Of a stretch of DNA of 64,000 nucleotides, positions 1 through 11,547 are shown one piece after another. The stretch comes from Siphonodentalium dalli (Eukaryota; Mollusca; Scaphopoda; Gadilida; Siphonodentaliidae), in contig CP136067.1 of the NCBI GenBank assembly GCA_032622095.1, positions 93,612,707 to 93,676,706 of the forward strand, in the 5' to 3' direction. Under the pieces are notes generated by a model. It saw only the letters and a list, made by a program, of their open reading frames with translations, did no database searches and had not been told where the DNA came from. Within the stretch, counting starts at the first letter, position 1. The number at the start of each line of letters is the position of its first letter. Made by a program: the position numbers and the translations under genes.

Positions 1-145
1 TCATAGTTCACTATGAATTCGTTTACAATACAATGCACATTGAGATTGTTTGCCAACAAAATAACTTTTTTGTCAGATCACTGACACAATTTCACACGTA
101 ATAATGTGACACATCAGTCACCTAATTTCCTGGAATATTTTTAGG

Positions 146-1433
146 TCATAAAACAAGCGATTTTCTTCCTCGTATGGCATCGGTTTCAGTCACCCCATTG
201 TCAAGCAGGTTCAGGCTAATCAAATTCCTCGTTCCATGCAGACCTTGAGGGGCCCCGTCGCATACTTCACAAATGTCACTGTCGGCAAGGCGCCATACTG
301 TTCCGAGGGTGGGTTCCAGTATGCACGGATCCGACCATGCTCGCCCGCTGCTGCTGGATCCTACCTCAGATTTTCGTCCTCCCATCTCCCTTTCACAAGC
401 AGGTGGGACGTACAAAGATCTGTCAGCCCCCTAGGGAGCAACTTAACTGGTATCGCATCACGTCACAATTTGCCATCCAAACTTGGATAATCACCATGCA
501 ATTTTGTATGAATTTTATGTGACTTTGAGAACAAAATACTTTCATCAATCATGTCAATGTGAGGCTCTTTATTGGATAATCAAAACTTCCAAAGTAAGTT
601 GCTCCCTGGCATCTACCCTCGGGTGGAATTGCTGTTAAGACCGTTTCCCGGGACTCTGCATGGCCGTAAAATGCTTGCTCTTTGACGGGAGGTGAGTTGT
701 CGCCAGTGTAGCCACTGGGGCTGTGGCATTTCATTCTATGTATATTCTGCCCATTCAACATGTAGTTCAATGCGGATTGTGTGCATTTAGAAACATTAAG
801 TGTGGTGTCCTCATGTTGGTGAGGTATCTGGATTTGTGTCGTGACCAAGTATATCGCCACCGCCCTACTGGCTGCACGGTATGATTCAGCTTCACGTCAA
901 GGTTTAAGCTGGCTCCAGTTAGGGGGGGGGGGGAACAGTCTGAACATTAATCATACCTCGATGTCTCTTCCCAGGCTTTACGCAGCCCTGTTTATTCAAT
1001 TTTTAAATTTAAAGATAACAAAATCCATGGTTTGGATCTGCCGATCCCACATTTAGATTACAATTCTAATTAACAGGGCTACTTGCCATCCAATGCCATC
1101 CAATGCCATCACTTTGGTTTTCGGAGAGCTCTTGCTGTTTTTTCTTGTGGCTCTAAAAAAGAACTAGAGTTAATTGCAAGGCATCGAGGTGTGGCAGACG
1201 CAGTTTCTCGCCTCCGATTTGGGTCCTGGGAGGTTCGAGGGGAGACCGAGCATTGGGCCACCAGACAGCGCGCCGGCTGATGCCGGATAATCTCGGGGGC
1301 TGTCCATAACAGTGTACATAGCACAGTCATCGGCCGGGGCAGAGACTTTTAACAAACACTCAATTTGTTCTACAACCATGAGGTTTTTCCAGGGCTCAAA
1401 CTTATTACCTTTCCACTTGTCACTGATTAGCAT
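146..1433 (-). other. Unresolved region with coding-like open frames
   Basis: I do not recognise a gene here. Three minus-strand frames (1433-1170, 860-549 and 415-146) are open over 87-105 codons, are richer in GC than the surroundings, and have mixed, protein-like composition with scattered cysteines. The plus strand is also open from 152 to 490, so strand is not settled for that piece. I found no convincing GT/AG pairs joining the frames and no MAM signature. They could be exons of an unrelated gene, a decayed element or chance. A G-run at about 922-933 interrupts any plus-strand reading. Confidence 0.2.
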
Positions 1434-1629
1434 TGTCCTTTGTTTATGGGTGGCCGTTCTATTTTTCTGGTGATAAATTTACACAGATCATCTTTCGCCC
1501 TTACTACGGTTCCATGGGGCGAAACACCAAGCCTTGGATTCCTTGCGAGTGTCAACCTGGCTTTCTGCAGTTATAGGCTCTTTTTTCTGCGAACCAAGTT
1601 GTGACTCACGTTTCTCGGTTACGTAGCGT

Positions 1630-2935
1630 TTTTCCGAAGACCCATAACTCCGAAGGTCCGATTCTCCGAAGGTCAGATTCTCCGACGCCCCGATTCTCAG
1701 AAAGCCCATAACTCCGAAGTCCCGATTCTTCGAAATCCCATAACTCCGAAGACCCATAACTCCGAAATTCCATAACTCCGAAGACCCATAACTCCGAAAG
1801 CCCATAATTCCGAAGGCCTATAACTCCGAACGCCCATAACTCCGAAGGTCTATAGCTCCGAAGGGCCGATTCTCCGAAGGTCCGATTCTCCGAAGGTCCG
1901 ATTCTCCGAAGATCATGTTTTATCGCTTATTAAATAGTGTACAGTCCAGTGGCGGGGTCAATGGGGGCCTAGGGAAGACCGCCCCCAAAAAACATGTCAA
2001 ATGTCATGTAAACGTCAGGAAATCCCTCCTAGGCATTCAAATATTCACAGTGTTCCTGCCCAGGGGAGCCCCCGGACCAACGATTGGGGGCGACCCCTTC
2101 CATGTATGCGCTCCCCAAATCAGGCCTTCGTGATATGCTTTCGGCATATCATATGCATGATATATCCCCCACATATCCCCCACATATGCTAATTAATGTG
2201 CACCCCTAAATGGGAACCCTGGCTCCGCCACTGATGTGCACCGGGTATATTATAACGAAACGCTGCAAGAATGTCAGAGTAGCCTAACATGCACAGGGTC
2301 GACAAGTTCTTCCCCGTTCACCCCTGTACATATTACTCTGGCATCTCATGGGCCAACGTAACGTTATAGTATCTGGTGTATAGTCAGTGGCGGGCCAGGA
2401 TTCCCATTTAGGTGGGGGCAGTAGGAAAAGTTTGAATATTTTGATGCCCCATGAACGATTTCCGGGCGTTTACATGACATTGGACATGTTTTGGTAGGGG
2501 CCCATATTGTCTGAAATAGCAAGTAGAGGTTTAATGGGGGCAGTGGGAATTTTGGGACCCCTTGGCTTCGCCACTGGACTGTACACTATTTAGTAAACGA
2601 TATACCCCGGTAAAACAAAATCTTCGGACCTTCGGAGAATCGGGCCTTCGGAGTTATGGGCCGTCGGAGAATTGGGCCTTCGGAGTTATAGGTCTTCGGA
2701 GAATCGGCCCTTCGGAGTTATAGGTCTTCGGAGTTATAGGTCTTCGGAGAATCGGCCCTTCTGAGTTATGGGGTTTCGGAGAATCGGATCTTCGGAGTTA
2801 TGGGCCGTCGGAGAATCGGGTCTTCGGAGTTATGGGCCGTCGGAGAATCGGGTCTTCGGAGTTGTGGGTCGTCGGAGAATCGGGTCTTCGGAGTTGTGGG
2901 CCTTCGTAGTAATAGGTCTTCGGAAAACCGGTCTG
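1630..2935. mobile_element. Foldback-type palindromic element, 1.3 kb
   Basis: The left end (about 1633-1912) is an array of CCGAAG-type words alternating with CCCATAACT and CCGATTCT. The right end (about 2618-2932) is the reverse complement of that array. Homology in inverted orientation continues inward almost to the centre near 2305, including CAGTGGCGG motifs at about 1948 and 2388 and their complements at about 2235 and 2577. The whole therefore reads as one long palindrome. The CAGTGGCGG/CCGCCACTG pairs look like termini of a smaller element captured in both arms. No transposase frame was seen. Outer ends are approximate. Confidence 0.75.
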
Positions 2936-3233
2936 ACACCCGTTTCTCTGTGCGTCGAACATTCATCAGCTTTTGACTCTACTGTCTTAGGACAATCCCA
3001 ATGGGCTTTTTGCCTGTAGTACCAGGATTAGATCTATTCTCGCTCAATATCATGGCTTTACAGTTTGGGTTAGCTTATCAGGTTACGATATAGACAATTG
3101 AACTCACGCAATCTTCTGGGGTGGCGGTACGGTAGGTAATAACCTGTTCCATGTGAACAGGTGCATTTCAGAACTTTGAGCCTTGCATCATGCCAACAAC
3201 ACACGTTGATGCCCTGCTTGAAGGAGTCCTTTG

Positions 3234-4223
3234 TAGGGGTGGCACGATTAGTCGTATAATCGATGAACCGTTGATAATGCCAATCATCGATTACCATTTA
3301 CATCGTCGATTAATATGCATTATTTAATTTGACATCAGGACATGTCCAGTATTATTGAATACCATGTTTGTTTTACACAGTTTAATCTACAACTGATGGG
3401 TTAACAACCTGTGATCGCATATCAACGAGATTCCGTCAACAGGAGTACTACTAACCTATGTTGCAATCAGTCTGCAGTTCATTTGATGATGCGCCATGGT
3501 TACTCTTCATGTTGTTGTTAATTCTACAAATTGGCGGCCCTGCAGCTTTGAAATTTTGGCGATGTCATTGTATATTTCTACTTGTAAGGCGGAACTACAT
3601 CTTTGATATATACCGACTGTCACTGTCTTCAATGAGCTGAATGCACTTGCCCTTGAATCTGATTGAACCAATGGGAGTTGATTGAAATTCTCTGGACACT
3701 AGGGACCCTATGGCATTTTAATCAGCAATGTTCTCCATGATGTCATTTGAGTATACTGTGCTTGAATAAGTATCCTTAGAGGTTAATTGTATAGGCTATT
3801 ACGTATCATGCAGTGAATGCTGAATGAACCTCGATATTATCAAATACAAACCATCGGCCATTCATTATGCATTCCTACTTTTATATGGTTTGCATGTTTG
3901 GCTATTCAGACACTGAAATTCATATTTACGTTCGTTCTAATGAACTCACAAATTCTATTATCACCATAACATGGCCGATAATTGTGCAGGTATAGAATAC
4001 ATTCTGTTCATTGGTCAATAAAAGTGGTTTGTGATGCACTTCATTACTGTAAACATGTCCTGAGCCGATTCCTCAAACAACAGTGACATTGTAGTTACCC
4101 AGCACCAAGCCAATAGGCCATATTACAGAATACTTCCACTGATGGTGTTAGGTACGATTAATCAATTATAGTCTATTGTTGCCGACCGATTGTCGATTAT
4201 CAAAATAAATAGTCGTGGCACCT
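3234..4223. mobile_element. Probable non-autonomous hAT-like element
   Basis: The left end TAGGGGTGGCACGA is matched in inverted orientation by the right end TCGTGGCACCTCT. Both ends continue into self-complementary words of the ATAATCGATTAT / CGATTAATCG type. The terminal sequence and subterminal repeats resemble hAT superfamily elements. I could not confirm an 8-bp target duplication: the flanks GTCCTTTG and GAATCGGG do not match. It is therefore old, rearranged or misbounded. The interior has no recognisable transposase. Confidence 0.5.
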
Positions 4224-5640
4224 CTGGAATCGGGCATTATTGTACTCAGTGCTCCTTTTTTGACATGCTGTCTTGCATTACTCAAACAGACGGGCAATTC
4301 GTCTAACGGCGCACATGAGACAATCATTGTTGGCGACAGAGAGTCTCTGCCCGCGGGGAGGACCTAGGGTCCGGGTCCTCGCTGTATGAGCGACAGACAA
4401 CCATCCGACCATACACACATGTGACTGGTCTTCGGTAAATTTTGCCTTCTGTTCACACCTCTGGCATACCTCCTCGACCTCATGTCGACCGAGTATATGC
4501 TTTCTCCTTGGTCGTTGCGGTGGGCTAAAAACAATAACTGCTCATGGACCCGGGCCCTTTGGCTGTTAAGAACAATCAGTGAATAACAAGCAGACACAAT
4601 CTTCTTGTTATCAACAGTCTGGTTGTTTTTGGGACCTTAATCATCCATGGCCTGTTCCTTCTTTCAGACTGTTTGAAGTAGTTCCATCACGATGGGTCTC
4701 CTCCTTCTACACATTTTCTAATATGTTACATGCAGACTGCAAAGTATTCCTTTGAATCAAGTGTACGTGTAACTGCATACACTATTGGATTGACAGGCTG
4801 TGGAGGTAGTTACAACTCAGGACTCTCCGAACTTTTTCTTCTCGATTGTTTCGATACCAGAAAACATTTTGGGAATTTCCAAGTCCTATAACGCTCTTCA
4901 TGGACTTAGTTACCTGGGGTTTTTGTTACCAGTTTCCAGACTTAAAGTAACTACCAATCATGGGCATTGTCGGACGGAATATGGCCTCTGTCCGGTGTAT
5001 TAATTCACTGAAATAAAATACTGTCCTTTTGATGGTCAGTCCGAAAATACTTCTTTTGCGCCTTTATCAGTTGGTCGAGTTAGACACCGTTACTGCCAGT
5101 AGGTCGCAAACCTTACAATCATGATGCGGTGGCTATTTAATTCTCGGTTTTCTTCACCATACATGACTTGGTGGTATGTTTCTAATCGTATTTACAGTTG
5201 CCACTTCCTCGTTTTGCATCCATATTGACCATTCAGGTAACAATAGATTTCCTTCCTCTGGTGTCGAAACGTTGGGATATCTTGGTTCGTTCAGTCACAT
5301 ACCATGGAGCAGGGTGGTCTATGCTTTCTGCATATGACCAGCTTACTCCAGGGAGGAGGTGGCACATGCATGTACCTGCATATGACCTTGGGGAGTTTTC
5401 ACAATTACAGGTTTGTCTGACTTCAGAACCAAAAGGGGGGGGGGGGAGGTGCAGAGATTCAGCCAATGGGCTCATTCTTCCACTTTCTCCACTCTACCTT
5501 GTACCATCAATAAAATTTGCAAATCGGTACCTTTTGGATCCATTTGTTGCTACACAGCAGGTTCAAATTAATTACTCTTAACTACAATACAATAGTTTCT
5601 CATTCCTCGCAGCCTCCTCCTATGAGTTGATTCTACCATG
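4224..5640. other. Intergenic or intronic sequence, nothing identified
   Basis: I read this for a missing MAM exon A (CxFE...FDW...GPxxDHT) on the + strand and found none. A 127-codon plus frame at 5198-5581 shows no recognisable domain and runs through a G-tract at 5435-5446, so I treat it as chance. No RNA gene was recognised. Confidence 0.4.
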
Positions 5641-5642
5641 TA

Positions 5643-5727
5643 GTTCAGTGTGTAACGTATCTTTGAAGGGAATATAACATTTTCAATAGAAAATACATAT
5701 TCCCTATAAGATACTTACACACTGAAC
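5643..5727. repeat. 85-bp hairpin repeat (GTTCAGTGTGTAA family)
   Basis: The left arm begins GTTCAGTGTGTAA and the right arm ends TTACACACTGAAC. The arms stay complementary through the AGGGAATAT / ATATTCCCT stretch around an AT-rich loop. A truncated copy in the opposite orientation lies at 8555-8608, directly before the first identified exon of the MAM gene. Confidence 0.75.
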
Positions 5728-5739
5728 TCACACTGCCCC

Positions 5740-6125
5740 AGTTTCCTGACCATGAATTATTCATGGTTATTCAAGGATAATTCATGAATAACCATGGTTA
5801 TTTAACCATGAATATTCATGGTTATTCATACTTTTTAACCATGGATATTCATGGATATTCGTGGTTGTTAAATGGCCCATATTCATGGTCCATGAATATC
5901 CATGAACAATGAATATCCATGAATAACCATAGATATTCATGGTTAATAACCATACATGTAGATATCCATGAATAACCATAGATATCCATGAATAACCATA
6001 GATATTCATGGTTAATAACCATACATGTAGATATCCATGAATAACCATAGATATCCATGAATAACCATAGATATTCATGGTTAATAACCATGGATATTCA
6101 TGGTTGATGAATATTCCCCAACCAT
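5740..6125. repeat. CATGAATA-word minisatellite, 69-bp higher unit
   Basis: The array is built from short words (CCATGAATA, ATTCATGG, GGTTATTCATG) that are one another's reverse complements. Between about 5930 and 6090 the words settle into a 69-bp period containing ATAACCATACATGTAGATAT. The long open frames on the minus strand follow from 69 being a multiple of three and are not genes. This is the left boundary array of the element at 5740-8262. Confidence 0.85.
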
Positions 6126-7259
6126 GTCAAATGTTTCTAGGTATGAAAGATACAAAATGTCTGCTGGTTTCCACATAATATAATTGTTCTGTTTTGGTCG
6201 ATAACAACAACTTCTATACAGATGCATATCATATAGAACTAGCAGTTTTACACAATTTAAGTTTGTACGTCAGTACTGTCACCTGCACTGCAGTGGCATC
6301 GCCATCAGAACTTCAGTACGAAAACGACACAGGTCGGCATGGGCTGGCCTAGATCCTAATATACTTGAATGCATATGGAACATCACCAGCTGAAATCACT
6401 GGAATTTCATGGTTGATCAACTGAATCCGAATTTCATGGTCATTGAATTTTCCTATCCAGTCTCCACTGTTCATCCCATTCAAAATCGGCGAGCTCGCCG
6501 GTTTCCGTGTCAAGACACCATCTCACTTCGAATTGAAATTTGGATGTATTGTAAACAGCACTACTACTAGTATTGCCTTCACATAATAATGAAGAATGAT
6601 TACGGTATTCCAATTTTATAGTTTTACGATGTGCACACACTGTCATAATAATCATATTCCATATAATTATATTCCTCAAAGTTCCCTCAAGTTCAACAGA
6701 TCCACTGATTGTGTGCGACGGTTTTCAATTTTGAAAATTAGAGTAATTTTGACCGCGCAAAATTTCGCCTGTTTGAAAAAGCGGCTTGCAGAAAGAAACG
6801 GATCGTTGAGGTTGTTTTATGGGTATTTTGCTTCATCAGGATTATTTCTACACAAAATATATACAAACAATGATTTACATTGGCATTATATTAATAAATG
6901 ATATATCTAAAACGTCGCACATTTTGTATGACTCAATTCCTTATTCCAGTTCCCGTTCCCGTTTTTCACTTTTAAATTTATTACTTTCGATTTCAAAGGC
7001 ACATCCCCCCCACGATATATTTGATTTGTTTTCATGATTATAAACCCAGGATCGCGACAATAAAGCTATTCGATAAAAGAACTGATAAAGCCACATGGGG
7101 TATTAAACCTTTTAAAAACATTATTTTGAATTTTGTTGTCCATAAATTGCATAATCCATCGCTTGTTAGATCGGAATTTAAAAAAAATAATCAGCCCCCG
7201 AAATTGGGAAAAAATGTCCCCACGGTAAATCACATGTTACCACGGTGTTTCACACAGAA

Positions 7260-7620
7260 TTGATTTATTTTGCTGTGGATTATGTTGAAACTAATGATGC
7301 AAATTATCAAACACAAACTTTAAACAAATATATGGTGAAAACAAAATTGAAATATTCCAAGTTTAAAATGCACATGTGGCGAACAAAGATTCCAATGCAC
7401 TAACTGCGAACTTGAAACTAATTTAAAATTTACTGTGAACTTATCGCGAATGGTTTGCCTCGAATCTAAATTTTCTGCAAAGTTGCAGCAAACATTTACA
7501 AAATTTACTGCAAACAAAAAGTTTGCGGCAAAGATCTGCGAATATGTGCAATTGACTTTCTGCGAACAAACCATTTGCCGCTAACTTGCAGCAAACAACC
7601 ATTTCGATAAGGGAATTATA
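7260..7620. repeat. Dispersed repeat, copy 1 (GCAAAGTTGCAGCAAAC family)
   Basis: It matches 19171-20025 in the same orientation over stretches such as TCTGCAAAGTTGCAGCAAAC and GCGGCAAAGATCTGCGAATA. It is rich in TTTGCnGC / GCAGCAAA words. It lies inside the CATGAATA-bounded element, while the second copy lies inside the CCACCATGG-bounded element. Confidence 0.8.
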
Positions 7621-8554
7621 TATGTCAACTTCCTTATCATCATATAAGAAAATATTTATATAAAATGAATATTAATTGATAGAAGCATTTCCAGACAGGT
7701 GTCTTCGACATTATTACTTAATACCGCAAAATATATAAAACGTGTTTACACCTGTTTACGAAGGGATAATCCATCTTTAATTAGTAAACACAGTTTGGTC
7801 TGATTTGATTGTTATAATTGCTTATTGTTCATGGTTGTTCATGGAAGGATGAATTCCAGAATTTTTTTTATTAAATATTAGACTTAAAATATTCATGGTT
7901 ATTCATGATATAAAATTGCTATCCTATTTGTATTTAAATGTTAAACACACTGCATTAGACTTGCCAACATTTCTTACTCAAAATATATACAAAAACTATT
8001 ATATATAAATCCATTAATACATTCATGTTTATTCATGCTTATTCATACTTCCATGGCTATTAGAATTTAATGTTTGCAATAATTCATGCTTATCCACACT
8101 TTTTCCTACCTTATAAACCTGCAAAATTTACTATTTCCAAAAGTTCATATATATTCATGCTAATTCAGACTTTAACACCATGATTAACCATGAACAAGCA
8201 TAACCATGAATATGAATCATGAATAAAGAATGAATATTCATGAATAACCATGAATATTCATGCTTTGTTCGTGCTCCATGAATTACAGGAAACTGGGGAG
8301 GTCCCTCCCAAATTGGGATTTTCCCTCCCCGCTGCTCGGTCACACCCCTCGAATCTTGTAAGAGGATGAAAAAAGATATCTTGACTGTGTCCCCACTTGC
8401 TTATATACATAACAAGTGAACAAATGACCTTGACCTGCTACGTCATATAAATAATGATTCAAAAGGGTACTTAAGCTATTTCGTACCAAAATAATAAATT
8501 TTAAACGGATCTCATAGAATCCTTTCTTGTGAATAAAGATGAATATACCATGTA

Positions 8555-8608
8555 GTTCAGTGTGTAAGTATCTTATAGGGAATATGTATTTTCTATTGAA
8601 AATGTTAT
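8555..8608. repeat. Truncated hairpin repeat abutting a splice acceptor
   Basis: It is nearly identical to the reverse complement of the right arm and loop of the 5643-5727 hairpin, from GTTCAGTGTGTAAGTATC to GAAAATGTTAT. It ends 13 bases before the first base of the exon at 8622. The final tract TTTCATCTTTCAG is not part of the hairpin repeat. Confidence 0.75.
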
Positions 8609-8621
8609 TTTCATCTTTCAG

Positions 8622-8884
8622 CAAATGGTTGGTACATGTTTATAGAGGCGTCGGCACCACGACATCCGAATGACACCGCCGTGCTTAACAGCCCTCTTAT
8701 CAGTGACACGTCAGCTTACTGCTTCAGCTTCTGGTATCACATGTATGGAGAAAACATCAATCAGCTCAACGTCTACCAACAAAACGACCAGTCGCCACGA
8801 CAACTCCTGTGGTTCCGACATGGTAACCAAGGCAATAAATGGATCCAAGCTCAGGTCGATATCGCACCATCAGGAGCTTTCAGG
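8622..8884 (+). CDS. MAM-repeat protein, exon B of domain 1
   Basis: First exon I can place, coding the middle of a MAM domain: GWYMFIEASAPR, then the third conserved cysteine in CFSFWYHMYG, then INQLNVY and GNQGNKWIQAQV. The acceptor is TTTCAG at 8616-8621 (entering phase 1) and the donor is AGG|GTAAGT (leaving phase 0). At 263 nt it matches the other B exons (257-260 nt). The domain's exon A was not found between 1 and 8621, so it is either upstream of the window or too diverged to see. The MAM fold is extracellular, so the product is expected to be secreted or a cell-surface ectodomain. Confidence 0.93.
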
Positions 8885-8916
8885 GTAAGTTCTCTAACCA
8901 AGTCTGATTATCGCGT

Positions 8917-9095
8917 GCCTGTCATTTGCAGAATGAGGTCCCCAGAGGGTGAATTTAGTGATGCTATCCTGCTTAGCGGGCTAGCATCACTAAATTCACC
9001 CTCTGGGGACCTCATTCTGCTTGGCTTCAACGTCTCTGGAAAGTTTCTTTATTATCAAATTCTATAGAAACTTCTTCACATAGATTCTATATTTT
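8917..9095. repeat. GAGGTCCCC foldback repeat, left part (split copy)
   Basis: A hairpin with arms GAATGAGGTCCCCAGAGGG and its complement surrounds TTTAGTGATGCT / AGCATCACTAAA, followed by the TTGTAAATTC-like interior. The rest of the element resumes at about 10445, so the 9100-10440 repeats interrupt it. Other copies lie at 10880, 13499, 28268, 29635, 32470, 34545, 51585 and 55990. Confidence 0.8.
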
Positions 9096-9169
9096 TTTTA
9101 GACGCCCGTTTGAAAAAATGGTCGTATTATGTAAATTGGTTGTCTGTCCGTCGTCCATCGTCCGTCCGC

Positions 9170-10400
9170 TTTTGGTTTCCGGATGATAACTTTAGATTGA
9201 ATCTTGTGAACTGAATCAAATTGGTATGTTAGTTTACCACACCAAAATACAGATCAAGTTTGAATATGGGTTTCGTCCGCATAATTTTGACTGAGTTATG
9301 CCCCTTTTTGTCCGCCGACCCAACGGGTTCGGAGGACTATTATAATCAGCATGTCCGTCTGTGCGTCCGTCCGTGCATTGGTCGCACCGTGCGTCCGAGG
9401 TTTCCGGATGATAACTTTAGTTAGAGTGAACCAAATTAAATTAAATTTGGTATGTGGGTTTACTAGCAGAAAAGACAGGTCAAGTTCGAATTCTGGTTCC
9501 GTCCGCCAATTTTCACCAGAGTTATGCCCCTTTTTTTACTTAGAAAACCCCTGAAAGTTGGTTTCCGGATGATAACTTTAGTAGAGTTAATCGGATTCAA
9601 ACCAAATTTGGTATTTTACTTTCTCCCAGCAAAACACAGGTCAAGTTCGAACTTGGGTTCTGCCCGATCATTTTTGGCAGAGTTATGCCCCTTTTTCAGT
9701 TTTTCTTCTGTTTTTTGGTTTCCGGATGATAACTTGATTTTGGATTGTTTATATGCAAAACCCGTTTTTTTGTGGATTACTTATATCAAAATACAGCTCA
9801 AGTACGAATTTCGGTTTAATCCGATAATTTTTGCGAGAGTTATGGCCCTTTTTTGTTTGCCGACCCGACATATAAAACCCCAAGGCGGACATGAGGTCAA
9901 CCGACCTTTTATTCGACTTAGATTTGACCTGATTTGCAGTTTCCGGATGATAACTTTAGATTGAATCAAGTGAACTGAACCAAATTTGGTATATTAGTTT
10001 ACCACCCCAAAATACAGATCAAGTTCGAATATGGGTTTCGTCCGCATGGTTTTGACTGAGTTATGTCCCTTTTTTTACTTAGATTTTACCTGATTTGCAG
10101 TTTATGGATGATAACTTTAGATTGAATGAAGTGAACTGAACCAAATTTTGTATATTAGTTTATCACCCCAAAATACAGATCAAGTTCAAATATGGGTTTC
10201 ATCCGCATAATTTTGACTGAGTTATGCCTCTTTTTCGACTTAGATTTTACCTGATATGCAGTTTCCAGATGATAACTTTATATTGAATCGAGTGAACTGA
10301 ACCAAATTTGGTATACAGCTCAAGTTCAAATATGGGTTCAGTCTAAATGATTTTGCAGGTCAGGTTCGAATTTGAGTCCGATCCGACTAAAAGTTGCCCC
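9170..10400. repeat. Degenerate tandem of a ~160-bp GGATGATAACTTTAG unit
   Basis: Unit starts (TTTCCGGATGATAACTTTAG or close) occur at about 9177, 9400, 9558, 9718, 9939, 10099 and 10261. Spacing is mostly near 160 bp, with two longer steps near 220. Each unit continues with AATTTGGTATGT, ACAGGTCAAGTTCGAATTTGGG and GAGTTATGCCCCTTTTT. Single or paired units recur at 34388, 50104, 50262, 51877, 52033 and 54728. Open frames in it are short and not conserved. Confidence 0.8.
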
Positions 10401-10444
10401 ACTCTACTCCAGAAACGGGCGTATTATGCCACGTCCTGACGGCA

Positions 10445-10690
10445 TGCTCTTGTTTAGTTTAGTTTCTCTATATCCCCAAATTGGCAGACGATACGTTGCA
10501 TAATCATTGTTCCGAATGGGTGTACATCACAATATTTACCATTTTGGAACTTCAATCTGAGTCTGTCTCCCATAGCAGATGAGGTCCCCAGAGGGTAAAT
10601 TTTGTGTTGCTAGCCCGCTATGCGGGATAGCGTCACTAAATTCACCCTCTGGGGACCTCATTCTGAAAATGACAGGCACACTAAACTCAG
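10445..10690. repeat. GAGGTCCCC foldback repeat, right part (split copy)
   Basis: It contains the conserved interior (TTTCTATATCCCC, TGCATAATC, GGGTGTACATCACAATATT) and the second hairpin, GAGGTCCCCAGAGGGT to ACCCTCTGGGGACCTC at about 10579-10663. It completes the copy that starts at 8917. Confidence 0.75.
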
Positions 10691-10879
10691 GTTTGTCTCT
10701 AACCAAGGCAATAAGAAATGAGTCTAGGCCCAGGTCAACATTTATATTGCACTAGCACAGAGTTTAGGGTAAGTTTTGTATCCAAGGTTACCAATGGACC
10801 CAGGCTCAGGTTGACATCACAATGACATAGACATTTAGGGAAGCTCTGTATCCAAGACAACAAATTGTTTCAGGAACAT

Positions 10880-11315
10880 AAATAGTGTGTCTGATATTTG
10901 CAGAATGAGGTCCCCAGAGGGTGAGTTTAGTGATGCTACCCACACAGCAGTCAACAATCACCATATTCACCCTCTGGGGACCTCATTGTGCTTAGGACTC
11001 ATCTTCGGGAAGTAATTATAGTCTCAAATGAACAGTGTTTTTAGTAATTTTTCCCTTGTGTTCAGTTTCTATATCCCCTAATTTGCAGAGGATGAAATGC
11101 ATAATCGAGGTGACTAATGGGTGAATATCACCAACTTCAACTGGGGACCTTCAAACTGATCCTAGGTCTCCCATAGCAGTTGAGGCCTAAGCAGAATGAG
11201 GTTCCCAGAGAGTGAATTTAGTGATGCTAGCCCGCTGTGCAGGATAATGTTTAAAATTAAATTAACTCTCTGTGGACCTCTGTCTGCAAATGTCAGACAC
11301 ACTATTTCAAGGCTT
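10880..11315. mobile_element. GAGGTCCCC foldback MITE, full-length copy
   Basis: It has outer ends of the form ATAGTGTGTCTGATATTTGC and their inverse near 11285-11310. A hairpin stands at each end around a shared interior (CTATATCCCCTAATTTGCAG, AATCGAGGTGACTAATGGGTG). Both hairpins carry the same CAGAGGGTGAnTTTAGTGATGCTA arm, so the element can fold at two levels. It is about 430 bp with no coding capacity. The palindromic MITE at 11316 follows directly. Confidence 0.75.
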
Positions 11316-11528
11316 GTAATGCCCTTAGTAATCGACCCTTTAACCACAGCAGAATTATGGGTAACTTTTCAGGATTTAGTCGGAAATATGGCTTGTTGCC
11401 ATTCATCGGAAAGTTCTCCCCGAGAGCTTTTCGATGAATGGCAACAAGCCATATTTCTGACTAAATCCTGAAAAGTTACCCTTAATTCTGCTGTGGTTAA
11501 AGGGTCGATTACTTAGGGCATTACTGTA
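11316..11528. mobile_element. CAGTAATGCCCTAAGTAATCGA palindromic MITE, copy 1
   Basis: The arms are complementary over about 100 bp (ACCACAGCAGAATTATGGGT, GGCTTGTTGCCATTCATCGG and their inverses) around a GGGGAGAG-like centre. Other copies are flanked by TA, consistent with a Tc1/mariner-type target. This copy ends only 19 bases before the exon at 11548. Confidence 0.85.
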
Positions 11529-11547
11529 CTTACTTATTATCTTCCAG

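Larger units (their letters stand above)
5740..8262. mobile_element. Element bounded by inverted CATGAATA word arrays
   Basis: Dense CATGAATA/TATTCATG words occur at both ends (5740-6125 and about 7825-8262) with an AT-rich interior. The stretch 7260-7620 is shared with 19171-20025 inside another nested element, which supports reading both as related mobile units. A minus-strand frame at 6679-6440 has a protein-like tail, but nothing recognisable. Exact ends and target duplication are not resolved. Confidence 0.5.

Noticed and set aside
519-560. TGTGACTTTGAG resembling the CDFE start of a MAM exon A
   Set aside because: The frame lacks the second cysteine, Trp and GPxxDHT and stops after 14 codons.
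588-600. Strong donor-like CAAAGTAAGT on the + strand
   Set aside because: No plausible coding exon ends there.
5782-6091. Minus-strand frames rich in Tyr, Gly, Ser and Trp
   Set aside because: They are readings of the 69-bp CATGAATA word array.
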